This document shows, piece by piece, positions 1 through 12,600 of a stretch of 64,000 nucleotides of DNA. The DNA is taken from assembly GCA_002633005.1 (NCBI GenBank), contig NMRA01000063.1:390438-454437 (forward strand), written 5' to 3'. The stretch comes from Phoronis australis (lineage: Eukaryota > Phoronida > Phoronidae). Within the stretch, counting starts at the first letter, position 1. Each line of letters starts with the position of its first letter. The notes below the pieces were generated by a model. The model was not told where the DNA came from and ran no database searches. It was given only the letters and a program-made list of their open reading frames with translations. Made by a program: the position numbers and the translations under genes.

Positions 1-178
1 TTCGCCAAACAATCCCCCCCCCCCCCATCACCACCACCCCTTGGCCCCTGTGCTCCCAATGCCACCATATTTGTAACGAATCTCCAACGTCCGCCCTAGG
101 TGACGGTTAGAGCCCTGGCTAATACAATACACTGCCCTGCCCCCCAACTCAAGATCCTGGATCCGTCCCTGGGACAAT
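1..178 (-). repeat. End of a short GGCGGATCC-type DNA transposon (MITE)
   Basis: Read on the - strand, this starts with CCAGGGACGGATCCAGG at about 175 and continues into a G-rich stretch that also occurs at 691-848 (shared GTTRGGGGG then CAGGGCAG). The other end lies outside the window. Short non-autonomous elements with CAGTGGCGGATCYAGG termini are common in invertebrate genomes; the exact superfamily is not decided here. Confidence 0.5.
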
Positions 179-690
179 CCCGGGGATGAAGCCATCAATA
201 GTTGAGTAACCCTGAAACAACACGGAGAGTAAGAATGGGCCTAGTACTAGTTCACAGACCGATAGGAGGAGCTGCCTCAAGTAGCAATAATAGAGATCTA
301 ACGGTGTGAAAATTCCCGAACTAAAGCTCAGTAGTTGTGATCAGCTCAGCTGTGATTCACTTGAGACAGGCAGCTCGTACCGCCGTCTGCGCTCACTCTA
401 AGGTCAAGCTTCGTTTTATTGTGACCCAGTTTATTTTATTATGGCTTTGAAGGAGTTATTTTGAAAAGTTGAGGTCCCCAAGTGCCTGGTATAGTGCCTT
501 TGGGGCTGTTTCAAAATGCCTAGTTGAAACACGACCGGTAGTCCAGTTCTCGGGTGGCTGGGGAAAATGATAGTGTATAGCAAACATGTTCACACTTGCT
601 GAACGCCTGCAGTTCAAATTCAGTTCCCGTGGATCACTGAGATTCTGCGCGGGCCAACTGCATGGTTACATTTTATTTTAAACGTTGGTA
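179..690. other. Intergenic, nothing recognised
   Basis: No long reading frame, tandem repeat or known element was recognised in this stretch. Confidence 0.4.
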
Positions 691-848
691 CCAGGGCGGA
701 TCCAGGATTTCAAGTTAGGGGGGCCAGGGCAGAGTATTAGCCGGGATTTTGTCCGTCGAACATTCGCACCCCCGAACTGCCAAATGTAATCTAGGAGAAT
801 TTTAGGGGGGTATAGCCCCTTTGGCTCCCCTCTAAATCCGCCACTGGG
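691..848 (+). repeat. Short GGCGGATCC-type MITE, both ends present
   Basis: The left end reads CCAGGGCGGATCCAGGATTT. The right end, reverse-complemented, reads CCCAGTGGCGGATTTAGAGG, so the termini are imperfect inverted repeats around about 160 bp. It has no coding capacity. It is related to the fragment at 1-178 and shares its terminal motif with copies near 41605 and 51782. Confidence 0.55.
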
Positions 849-2672
849 TACATCAGTCATGACGTGCACGCGAATAAGGACAAGCAATCAATTCAGTTTT
901 GAAGAACAAAAATTCATTGCTCAGTACTACTGGAAATTAAAAACACCAAGGAAGTGCAAAGACAACCTTTCCAAGCAATGAGTTTAATAATTTTATTTAT
1001 TTAAGGATTTTAAAGCATTTTTCTGTCTACGGTTTGTGAGTCCGAATTTCATCAATGTCTTTGAGACTCAAAATCTTCTATAAGTGTTCTTTACCATTTG
1101 GGGGAACGAATTATAGTTTTCCCAGCTTAAGGCTGCAATTAAATTCACTGAAACATCATCAATTCTTACAAGATTAGCTTCTAATTGTCAAAAATCACCT
1201 ATATCCATTTTCGTAGGTACGTAAAGAAGTCAATCAGAAACCAACGAATTTGTTTATCGAAACGGAATGTTATAAACAATTTCCGCATGCATGCTTGCAG
1301 ACTTTTGGCGGGTAACCGGGGGAATTAATATGGGAGATGGGACATTCGTATCAAGGTGTATTTTTGCTCATTTCAGAGGTACCTATAACGGTTTACGAGG
1401 TAAACTTGAACTCCACTGACAAGAAAAATACTGAAATCTTTGTTTACTATTGCAAGAGTTCCCTGAGTACCCCGTTTCGACATGTACACGGTCATTACAA
1501 ATAGTAGCCGAGACAGCAGTGGTTTAGACATGTGGAAATTACTTACAAACAACTCATAGTAACCATCTGATACTACGGGAAACAATAACATTATTTTATA
1601 ACTAACCATCGGAAATAATTCTTTTGTGTGATTCACAAATAGTGGTTTTCACGTTCTTCAAAATTCCACTCTTTCGATGGCGGCAATCCTACTGTATTTG
1701 TCCACATTTTTGGTTGTTTGGGTCGAATGGTTGTGCTGTAGACGAATGTTTTGCGTTTTTTGATGAATTTGGAGTCTCAACGTCCATCGTGAATACTTGG
1801 CAGTGTCGGATTTACATGTATAGAGGGACAAAGGGACATTTCCCCCGAACTGCTCCACCGAGAGAGCTAGGGTACCGTCTGAAATGGGACACCTTTAGAT
1901 CAAAGGCTAAACATCATTAAGCTTGGAAAAAAATGAGTGAGCATTCCACCGGCGTCGTGTGGTCTCAAAACGATGCAGGGAGTGACCTCCTTCAACATGA
2001 AAGCCGGTTGCACGATTTCACAAAAAACAGGAAATTAGAGGTAATCAATTTCAACATTGGGCCCGTAAGAATTTGTCAATTAAAACACAAAAAGGGTGGC
2101 CACTTGAATGTCATCAATGGCCTCTTTCAAGGGCGGGGCCCCTCAATATGAATATATCTATATTTTCAAATATCAGGAAATGCGCAACAATTTATGTTAT
2201 TTGGCATGTCATTAATTTTTTTAAGTAATATACAGTTCCGAGGAAAAATGAAGCAAAAGTTGTCTTCCTTATTCCTTGCATATAGAAAAATTATAGTTTT
2301 GCAGTTGCAAACTTGACGTACTGAGTTTGAAAATCCAGTAAATTAGTATGCTCCGCAAAAGCATCGCTTTACAACTTTTCTCGTTTTTCCGAAATAAATG
2401 TATGATTTATTTCGTGCACGTTTTCAAGTGCGTTTAGACGACCTGTGCTGCAAAAGAGGAGACCTTAACGACAATGTTCTGGCCAGGGTCCTCAAAAGAT
2501 AAACCATGCACTGATGCAGAGTTGTTAAATGTTCTCTTGAATTTTCTCTCTTATCCGTATTTCGCACTCTTTCTTTTCTCGACTGTCTCTGGCCCCACGC
2601 CTATGTCGTTGCCACGGTTTAACCCTGACGCCTGAAAACTTTTGGTTCTGGTCAGTATTTTTGCGTACTTTG
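849..2672. other. Intergenic, nothing recognised
   Basis: Reading frames are short and do not resemble known proteins. No repeat or element termini were recognised. Confidence 0.4.
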
Positions 2673-2866
2673 GAATTTTCTGTGTAATGTACTTGTAGCC
2701 ATCTGGTCATAAATTCTGTGTAATGTACTTGTAGCCATCTCGTCATAAATTCTGTGTAATGTACTTGTAGCCATCTCGTCATAAATTCTGTGTAATGTAC
2801 TTGTAGCCATCTCGTCATAAATTCTGTGTAATATACTTGTAGCCATCTCTTAATAAATTCTCTGAA
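2673..2866. repeat. 36-bp minisatellite, about 5 copies
   Basis: The unit contains TGTGTAATGTACTTGTAGCC followed by ATCTCGTCATAAAT and repeats every 36 bp (starts at 2711 and 2747). Because 36 is divisible by 3, frames stay open on both strands and produce artefactual repeat peptides. First and last copies are more diverged. Confidence 0.9.
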
Positions 2867-3288
2867 TAAAGCTCGACAATGGTGGATATTTAACCGCCGA
2901 AAGATGTCGCTACATTTTACCAAGTTACTGTCTTTATTCAGACCTTACTTGTGTTCATCAATGCCAGATCCTTCGATAGAATTCTCTTCTTGAATCTAAA
3001 AATATGAATAACTTTGATCTGAAGAGTCTGTGAATAAATTCTCCGACTTTTTCGAAGTAGGTCTATTTGAGGACAAGCCGGAGCAATTGAGGTTCATTTC
3101 TGAGTAGACGACGCATAGATATGGTTAAAAAACTTTTTGAAATCTAGGAGATCCCTTACAAAAATTCTTGGTCATATCCCCCAAGTATAAATGTAGCACT
3201 GGTCGTTGACAAATGGTCTTTAAAATGTCTCTCGTACTTTACCGTGCAATGTACTTGTTTTTCGTTTCGCGACTGCCCCTCCGTCTCC

Positions 3289-3385
3289 CTGTGCCCGGCA
3301 TTCCGCAGTTTTCGTCTCCCGTGCGCCCGGCCTTCAGTTCTCGTCTTCCCTGCGCCCGGCCTTCAGTTCTCGTCTTCCCTGTACC
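3289..3385. repeat. 29-bp tandem repeat, about 3 copies
   Basis: The unit contains CGCCCGGCCTTCAGTTCTCG then TCTTCCCTG and repeats about three times; the first copy is diverged. Confidence 0.8.
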
Positions 3386-3453
3386 CACTAGTAAGATACA
3401 TAACGCATCTCTAACTTACGTACAGCACTGGATATTCCTTGCAAATTACATTG

Positions 3454-3526
3454 ACAATACACATTAACAATACACATTTACAATACATATTGACAATACA
3501 CATTTACAATACATATTGACAATACC
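3454..3526. repeat. 13-bp tandem repeat, 5 to 6 copies
   Basis: ACAATACACATTT and ACAATACATATTG alternate with a 13-bp period. Confidence 0.85.
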
Positions 3527-4449
3527 CTTTCATGGAATGTACTCATAACGGAAACCGCAAACAAAATTTCTTAAACTGCGTATCATCTAAACTATCTCGA
3601 CTCACATACCGAATAATTGTTTGGGCATTTGGAGATTGCTCAAGGTTAAAATGTTACAAAAAAGCTATATGAAATGTTAACAAATCTCGGTTTCTTAGCC
3701 ACACTTAGTCGCCCAATTTGCAAAACTTAACAAATATTACTTTTTGAGGATAGATTTACATTTTCTTGCTTAAATTTTTTCTACAAATATATAAACAAAT
3801 TCTCCCCGCCAAGATACTTTTACAATATAGAATTCACCCAAAAGTATCGACCACTTCGAGAAAATGGCAGAACCACACCATAACAATTTCTCCGTTACAT
3901 TATTTATATAATACAACAATCGCCCATCATATGCTATGCCTCCAACGAAAAAACACCAAAGAAAAACAAATTGTATTACCATTTGCCAATATCTTTTGAA
4001 CCACTGCAGTTTTCCAGTTTTCGGAATAAAACAATAACTCATTCCTTATTAGATCTTTCTCTCTACTTTAAAAAAAATATACTATAAACAACTATGATGA
4101 AAACTGCCACATCATAGATTATTACATATGTTCGAATGTTTAGAGATACTGTGTCGCTGCTGTTCATCTCCAATGCTTTCCGTTTGGGATTGTGTACGTC
4201 AGTTATTGAATCCATTTTTCTGTGAATTCATCTTGTACCTAATTATAATCACCGTAACCAGCCGTTAGCAGTTTATACCTTGGTTGGTAACCAACGGATT
4301 GTACTAGAATGCCATTTAATGAAAAGAAATGTATACGTATATGATAGCAGTCATTATTGTATTGTTGCTTGTCATATATTCGTTCCTTCACTGAAATATT
4401 CATTTTGTTTCGCACTGAAAATTTTTTGTTGTATATGCATAATGATAAG
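3527..4449. other. Intergenic, nothing recognised
   Basis: AT-rich sequence upstream of the SHMT promoter region. No gene or element was recognised. Confidence 0.4.
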
Positions 4450-4600
4450 TTCTCTCTCTCTCTCTGTCCCTCCCTCCCTCCCTCGCTCCCTCGCTCCATC
4501 GCTCCCTCGTTCCTTCCCTCACTCCCTCCCTCCCTCCTCCCTCCCTCGCTCCCTCCCTCCCTCCCTCGCTCCCTCCCTCCTCCCTATCTCCCTTCCTCTC
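4450..4600. repeat. Pyrimidine low-complexity tract (CTCC/CT)n
   Basis: A run of CT dinucleotides passes into CCCT/CTCC with interspersed CTCG. It lies directly upstream of the presumed SHMT promoter on the pyrimidine-rich strand. Confidence 0.9.
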
Positions 4601-4796
4601 ATCCTAGGCTTACTCCCGCCCGCCCGAGATCCAATGGTTTCCGTTTGCCTGTGACGACCCGCACGTTTCTCCCTCTATTGGCAAATAACGTAATTGTTTC
4701 CCATGTGTTTTCCCGCGATTTTACTCGCAGAAAGTGAGGGTTTGCTGTCGCGGGACGAGAGTATTCGTGCGCTGAATATCACTTCAGAACACACAG
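4601..4796 (+). promoter_or_regulatory. SHMT1: Probable SHMT promoter and non-coding first exon
   Basis: The strongest upstream donor site, CACACAG followed by GTAAGT, has its border at 4796/4797. The SHMT start codon at 6425 lies 2 bp after a textbook acceptor (TTTCTTATTTTTGTCAG), which implies an upstream untranslated exon. The sequence before the donor is richer in CpG than its surroundings and contains CTATTGGC (an inverted CCAAT box near 4675-4682); no TATA box is seen, as is usual for a housekeeping gene. The transcription start cannot be placed by eye. Confidence 0.45.
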
Positions 4797-5251
4797 GTAA
4801 GTTTGTTCGGTGAAAACATTGTTTCGGTACTTTAAAGCTCGTAAACTGCTACGACTGGCAACCGAAAAACTCCGCCATTGATCAATGTTTCTCTTTTTAC
4901 CATTGTTTACTCGTTCAGTTTCATTGGCACGTCATATCTGATCAGAGGAGATCTATGTTATCAGGCCAGTGGAAATTCCCTGTTCTGCTATCGTATTTCG
5001 GTGACCTATATTCACTTTGTACCATCGTGCTTAAGAATGTTGGAAAATTTTGAATCTGCAATTTTCAGCTTCGTAGCTTACAACCATTTTCCCATTTCCA
5101 CTCTCACCCAGGGTAGGTTACATTTTGATGGTGGGGCGAGGGGAATGGGTTTACACACATGTCCATTATTTTAGGTAATGCGGTAATAAGATTTGGAAAC
5201 CAAATATCCATGAAAAAGTCAATCTATAGTAGGGGTTTGTTCCAGAAACGT

Positions 5252-5328
5252 AATTTTTGTAGGGATGCCCGTGTATTTTGTAGGGATGCCCGTGTATTTT
5301 GTAGGGATGCCCGTGTATTTTGTAGGGA
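5252..5328. repeat. 21-bp tandem repeat, about 3.5 copies
   Basis: TTTTGTAGGGATGCCCGTGTA repeats in the presumed first intron of SHMT. Confidence 0.9.
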
Positions 5329-6424
5329 TTTATCAGTGCAGAATTATTAGACGTGCGGAAGTTTAATGACAAGTTGAAGCCTGAATGGGTTCAAGAGGAG
5401 ATGGTTAGCATGTCGTCAGTAATGAGTACATCTTTTGAAACTCAAATTTTAAAAATATGGATAATATTAGGACTTTTGTAGACTAAGAATGGGATTTTCC
5501 AACTCTCAGAGCTCTTTTTGAGGAATTAGATTGGAAAAGGGGCACCCTTTTGTAGGAGTAGCATTTAGCACCCTTTCTTTCAAACGGCCATGAAACGTTC
5601 ATCCAGCTGAGGGGCACATCCCGACATACTCAATTTCTTTTTGTGAACACGTGCATGGAGGCATCAAACAAAATGAGAGGTTCCTTGTTGTATTGAACAA
5701 ATCATGTGTTTCTTGGCAAGTGACCAAGTTTATTGTGCAAGCCTGCTATGTGTTACTTTTGTTGAGTTGTGTTTGCATGCATACTCACACTGAATTGTAA
5801 GTGCAGAGATTTCGTTCTGTTATTTAGCAATTTTTTATTTACCAGATAAAACAAGTGAACAAAGTAATTAGTGCGAATACTATTTAGTTGCACAGCTATT
5901 TGGCTCCACTGTCTACAAGATTGTTTAGAATTGCTGTGTTGTTGATGTACAGTTTACATAAAGCAGGTTGTCATTCTCTGCATATTGAATATTAATGCAA
6001 CAAGTTGTATATTACCTGCAGTACACATGTCTGTCTGTAACTAACCATATAGATGACATCAAGCTACCGACTTCCAATCCTCAACTTATCTCCCCTGACA
6101 GTCTGACTGCATAAAAAGGACAGCCTTCCAGTCAACGTTCTCACTTTATCACACTTCAGAGTGTACTGTGGTAGGTTGACCTGAGCAGAGTCCATGTTGA
6201 AACCAGACATTAGTAACAGCATGGTTTAAATGGAAGTGTTGGTTTGAATTTGAACTCGGGCATATAATTTGGACGTCTCTGTCATTTCCCAACTTTTCAC
6301 ACTAGTCTCCACTTCCTTGGGGGCATTCTACCTAACTCCCATTAACCCTTGCGGTGTTTCAACAGTGTGCCTGGCTTTTCATTTTGACTGGCTTTTCTTA
6401 GCACTGTTTCTTATTTTTGTCAGC

Positions 6425-6657
6425 ATGAACGGAGACAGCAGTGACATAGTCATGTCTAACAGTGATCCATCTTGGAACTTACAAGTGGACATCCGCGAAG
6501 ATGATCCAGAAATGGCAGAAATCATAAAGAAGGAGAAAGACCGCCAAGTTCGCGGGCTGGAAATGATTGCATCGGAGAACTTTGCCAGCAAATCTGTCCT
6601 ACAGGCATTGGGGTCATGTTTAAACAACAAATATTCAGAGGGTCAACCAGGCGCCAG
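6425..6657 (+). CDS. SHMT1: SHMT coding exon 1
   Basis: Encodes residues 1-77 plus two bases of codon 78. It starts [17 protein letters not shown] and includes the family motif MIASENFAS and the [12 protein letters not shown] stretch before the border. The upstream acceptor (polypyrimidine tract then CAG at 6423) and the donor (CCAG|GTTGGT) set the borders. Splicing to 17449 restores AGG then TATTATGGCGG, the conserved R-YYGG. Confidence 0.93.
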
Positions 6658-9600
6658 GTTGGTTGGAAATGTCTTTGTAAAGCAGCACATGTGTTGAAAA
6701 CTTTCAGTCATAACTTAATAACGAAATCTACAAATATGTTAATGAGTCTATCAAGCTGAACCATCAGTTTCAAAATGCAGTTGCAGCAGAGAGATAATGT
6801 ACCGTTGAACTAAAATGCCTTGAGAAAGACTGGTTACCCTTATGATTATCTAAAGCATTTTTTGTAAGGTTAACATGTTCCTGGTAAGGAAAGTTCCTAA
6901 AATGTGAATATAGTGACCTATGGTTATTGTTCTCGTTTTACAGTATAAAAATCTAAATTGAGTAACTGGGAGCAAGACGGAGCATTTTTTTTTGTTTTGA
7001 TGAGCCAGACACGTGGTCTTAAAATTCTTTGTCTTGTATCCCCTTATTGTAAACTATAAATAACTATCTTAAGCGGCCATGTCATAATGAATATACCCAG
7101 ATGGCCTCATGCTGTCTTCAACTCTCCTCATTCATGGAGGCAGAATTGCACATGTTCTGATTGATTTGAAAAGTTTGGATACTAAAGGAACTGAGACTGA
7201 CCAACAATATGACCATTACCAGTTTATCATTGTTTTCATGTCACAGTGCTTCACGTTTAGCTTGACCCCAACTCCCCTAATGCGGCTTAGTGAAAATCCC
7301 AAGTCGCCAAATAAAAACTTAAGTCACCAAAACTGAGGTCAGAGGTCGCCGACCAAAACTGAGGTGGGAGGTTGCCGACCAAAACCAAAATATTGACCAT
7401 AAAAAAACGTGTCATTGTCACCATTCAACTGGGGTCAACTCATTTAACAGGGGTCAACTCATTCAACAGGGGTCAACTCCTTCAACATTGGTAAAATTCT
7501 CTGATCACTTTAAAATGTTTACTGGAATTCATAGTTTGTTCAGACTATTTACTATATTTTGGTTTGCTCACCCTGTCTCAACTCCTTGTACCTATCTAGT
7601 GTTCTCCACAAAACCAATTCCAAACTCGACGCAAATTTCTAGAGTTCAATATCAGTAGTCAACACTGTCTTTTCTCTAGTCTATAGCCATAACATCTCCA
7701 CTGGATATATTTCTTGTTTTACTTTGCAACATAGCTCGTGGCGTACCCCGGGCAAAATAGATTACGATAAATATTTATGTGTTTCAAAAATATACACTGA
7801 ACTGGTCAGGTGTGACCTACCTTTTGACACTTTGTAGGGCCTACACGTGAAAACCGCGAATCGTACTCGAAGTGCCCATTCAGCTGACGACTGTTACACA
7901 AATAAATAATTTGTTGATAAAAGCACGTGGCCAGTAAGTGCGAGCTACATATACCTGTCACTTGTCATCGCATACATTATTACTCTTCGGGAACTATCCA
8001 TGAAACTACGGGTAGCATATCGGCAAGATATAAATATTGGCGCTAATTTCGGAAATTTCTAATGCTGTAAAAACTGTTGCGTTATTTTTAAGGGGGATTG
8101 CTTTATTAATCACTTTAATGTATTCATAATTGGTGTTTTTTAAGTAAAATACCTGATAAAATGCCCCACTGATAGTGGTCACCTCCGCCCCTGAATCTTC
8201 CAGATAATAACTCAGACTATCACACATTCAGTCAGGTGACTCAATGACATTCGGCCTTAGTCTCTACCGAGACAATTCTTGCACGTTTTAATAGTAGATG
8301 TGATCAGCAAGTGCTAAATAAAACGCGTTATCGTGATACTGCTTTTTTTATTTCTTTAGTTACAATGCACACCTAAATCCATTACATTGCATTTACTCCG
8401 GCAAATGAACGCTGATGACACGCTCGCGCTCGCTCACTCACACACGCAGACGATCTGCAAAACAAAGGTCACGTGACTACGACGTAAGTTTGCCCAGAGT
8501 TTTTTCTCATGTCGCTGGGTACGATCTTGCGCAGATTCGTACCTGTCTTGTTCTTAATACCGACTTCACAGGAACTTAAAATCTTAGGGGCGCAATTTGG
8601 AAAACTTAAGTGAGGATTTCAGCTAATTTGTTGAGTTGAAACTATATTTTTATTCAAGCTGCCCTGTCGACGATCGTGAGGCAGCAGCGCATTGACAAGT
8701 TTTCGCCCTGGGATTTCAGCAAAATTTTCTGTATAATTGATCGTAATTTAAGAACGAAGTTTGATAGAAATGCGCCAGTTTTTTAGAAAGTCTCTCATAG
8801 GCTACAGATACATCACATAGCATAAGTTTGGTGAATCCTAGCTTCCGATTTCACCCGTTTCGGAGACCGGGTTTCAACTGCCTTGGGTTGCAATAAGCGC
8901 CTCCCCCCCGAAACAAATTTTACCAAGCGCCTCGGGCGCCTTATTATGGTGAATATGGTACTGTTAACTGCCTCTTAGTAAAGTGAACTATGTTTACTGT
9001 TGGTAAAATCAGGCTCTGATTAGACGCTGAGGGCTGAAGTACCAAAACAGCCAAGGTTTTAAACCTGGCGCGGCAATTTTTAAACTTGAAGCGCTTCCCC
9101 CAAACTTTATGCGGCAAAATCCAAACTCGTTACCGTGTCGAGTCAAAACAGGTCATGGAGAACACTGCTATGGATCGAAAAGCAGACAATCAGAAACACT
9201 GAAGAACTGTGTTTGATGGTCCTACCTTGTCCGTTTTGCCGAATAATTCTGACTTCTGTTTGTTTACTTCCTCTTGTAATTTGAGTCTGTGTTTGATATG
9301 TGCTGACTGGATGTGGCAAATGCACTGATTTCACGAAAAAACAGAACAATTGTGAACTAACAGGGCTCGACGCTATTAAAATCGCCAGGTCGCAAAATGC
9401 GACCTAGCCAAAATCCCAGGTCGCATTTTCAAAATCCAGCTCGCATTCGTAAATGCCAGGTCGCAAAATTTTCCCGCTATTTTTACGCGCCAAAATAGAT
9501 TTTTTAGATCATCGAGAAAATGTTTAGATTATGCTCTTACCTGCAGCGTTAAATGCTCACAAATTTTGGATCTCAAAATTGACTTCATTCATGCAGGTAC

Positions 9601-12600
9601 GGCCTTACTGTTCTTCACGACCGCCATTGAAAGTCTCTAGAGCGCAAGGCAAGTTGCCGGCGTGAAAGTTGAATCAGTGCTCTCTAACTGACTTGTGCAT
9701 ACGAGTAGCTAAATTTGCGAAGTGAAAAGGGAGAAAATACCCGTTGAACAAAAAGTATCTAGGATTTTGTTAGATCTGGTCTGCTACTGGCCGTCATCAA
9801 AGTCGTTAACGATTCAAACTAACTCGGGTAATCGCGAGTTTGCTCTTCAATACCTTCCAAGTACGGGAAAAAATAGGTCAGTCGCAAAACGACACGCAGG
9901 TCACTAGTGTTAACTTTCTTTCCGAGGTATAAAACAAAGCCGAGATTTGGTTTTTACATATTGTGAAAAGACGTTTTCGAAAACTGAAGTTGTGTAAAAT
10001 GAAACTGACACACACCATATAAGCTGCGTGTCAATTTTAAACCACACGCGGTCGTTTGTAGTGCGCAATGATGGGCGCTAGCTTGAACTGTGGGCGCTTA
10101 ATTAGAAATTCTCAAAATTTCAGGGGGGACTTTTAATAGATCAGTGAGCGCTTATTATGAAACACTTTAAAGGTAGGGAGTAGGCTTGTGCGTGAGCATA
10201 GTCGTTAACCTCAGTGTTTGCGGTAATAAGATATTAAAACGCTGCAATGGTAAAAAACGTTATAATAATACGATTTTGCGAGGCAAACTCCATCTGGTAG
10301 GGGTGACTTTCTGGATATCGTTACCAACTACATTGTACCCTTTTTAGCCACCCGGAATGATTTTTTTAACTGCCCGCTTCAGCCGGAACAAGGTTGTTTC
10401 TATAGGAGTCTGAACATTTTACGGCGAAGGTGGTTCGGGGAGCGAAAAGTTGCCGGGGGGTGTATAAAGAGAAGAATGAAAAGTTCGCTAACTTGAACCA
10501 CAATTTCGCATCTAGTGCCAGTTTAGTTGCAATAGCTGGCTACGGGCATAGAATACAGGGTTTACAGAACATCGACCTCGGGAAACATCGGAACAGGATA
10601 ACGTTAGTTCTGGGTTATATCGGTCCCGGGACATCGGGTCTTTTATAACCGCTGGGAATCTGAGTTCATTTTCAAATAAACCAGAGCCAAGCCGGTATAC
10701 TCTTTCATTTAGGACTGTCGCTGTTCTTTGAAGTGGTGCGCACGCGTGAGTTCACGCACTTGAATCGCTGGAGTAGGCCTACACTTTACGTTGGCAACAA
10801 CGTGTGAAAGACAAATCATATTTCGCGCACGTAGCCCCAGAAACAAGTAAAGGGTTTGAGAATTTCTTGGCAACTGAAAGTAAAGACGTGACCGTCGTTT
10901 GGCGATTAATAAGGTTGTCATTTTCACTTTGGCTGTCTTAATACGATAAAAGGAGAAGCACATCTCAGTCTAAGTCACGATTGTCTGCCGGGACCGCTTG
11001 CGCGCTAACGGTGCCGCAGTGCGATATCAGGGATATTGTCGTGGATATTTGGTACATGTAATAAGGACATCTTATGTGAAAAATAAGCATTTTTGTCCAC
11101 CACAAAGTTTGGTAAGTTGATCGCTTAAGAATTAATAGAAATACCGTTGTTTTGTGAATTTTTATCACGTGTAAGCAGTGGCCCGAAACTTTCTTCGGCA
11201 AATCCGGGAATTTACAAAAGTGGCCGAAAGTGTTAGCCAATGAAACGCGTCAAAGATCGATTCTTCATATCCCATGTTCACGCAACTTGCTTACAAGTCA
11301 TCGGGAGGCCTGCCTCCCGTTCAGTAGCGCTAGGACCTCGCTAAGAAGCAAGACTTCGCGAGATGACGTGAGATATTGCCGTGTATTTTAAATGAGAACA
11401 TGTGACTTTGACTAGGATTTTGCAAGGTCCTAGCGTAGGTCCTAGCGTCTACTGAACGCACGCCTGTTCTCGGTTAGTATTCTTTTGAACTTGTATTTGG
11501 CAACAACCAAATAACGGTCGGATTAACAAGAGCTGCTTTGTATTTGCCAGGTATCTGTTGAGAAGTGTAAAAACTCAGCTCGCATTCGTTGGAAATTCCA
11601 GGTCGCATTTTGCGACTTTATACGAGCTGACAAAAATCTCAGCTCGCATTTCCAAATTTCAGGTCGCAAATGCGACCTGCAGCTCGTTATGTCGAGCCCT
11701 CACTAAAAGTATTGAATCTAGAAAAAAATGTTATCATTATGCGCCCACATATTTATATGTGGACGCATTATGCCGTCATCTCCGTCCAGCCGTCTGTCCG
11801 GCGTCCGCTGCTCTATCTCCAAAATGCCTTGATGTTCATGAAATTTTGCACGTTTTCCTTCCGGGGATGGGATGGCATGAGCGAACTTTCGGGCGGATCC
11901 GACTACTGGTGTGCCCCCTTTTGGCAATTTTAGTTTTTTACGTTTACCTCTGTATCTTGAAAAGTCCTGAACGGATTTTTATAAAATTTGGTGGCACCTA
12001 TTAGTTAGATGACGCTGTCCTTCCGTTTTCAGATGGATTAAACGTAGTTTGTGCCACCTAGTGGCCATTTTTACTGTTTTCGAGTCTTTTTTTGCGTGCT
12101 CCCCTCTATCACGCAAACCGCTCAAAGGATGATTGTGAAAATTGGCACATATGTTCTTACAGTGAAGTGGACGGCTGACGATGATTTTCTGACGATTTCG
12201 ACTACTGTGGCGCCTCCTAGTGGCAGTTTTGTTTTTTGTGCCTATGGCTGTATCTCCTAAACCATTCGAAAGATCCTTACAAAATTTAGTAAGTGTCTTT
12301 ATATGATGTTGACAACGGACGATGACAACTTTTGGACGGATGTGACTACTGGTGTGCCACCTAGTGGCAATTTATTTTTACGTTTACCTCTGTATGTTCA
12401 AAGGTCCTCAACGTATTTTCATGAAATCTGTTAATGAGTTGACGCTATCTCTTCTTTTTCAGATGGATTCGACATAGTTTGCGCCACCTAGTGGCCATTT
12501 TTACTGTTTTCGAGTCTGTTTTTTGGCGTCCACTTGTCTATCAATCAAACCCATTTCAGGATAATTGTAAAAATTTGGTTTTACTATGAAGTGGACAGCT

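Noticed and set aside
2525-2923. A 132-residue - strand protein with 12-residue repeats
   Set aside because: The repeat part is the 36-bp minisatellite and the remaining residues show no recognisable domain.
4239-4737. Ser/Pro/Leu-rich frames at the CTCC tract
   Set aside because: They are low-complexity translations of a pyrimidine repeat.
6269-6424. Upstream in-frame methionine giving SHMT a 52-residue hydrophobic N-terminal extension (mitochondrial or signal leader)
   Set aside because: The stretch ends in a textbook polypyrimidine tract plus CAG just before the ATG at 6425, and the hydrophobic residues are encoded by that tract. It is also unlike a positively charged mitochondrial leader.
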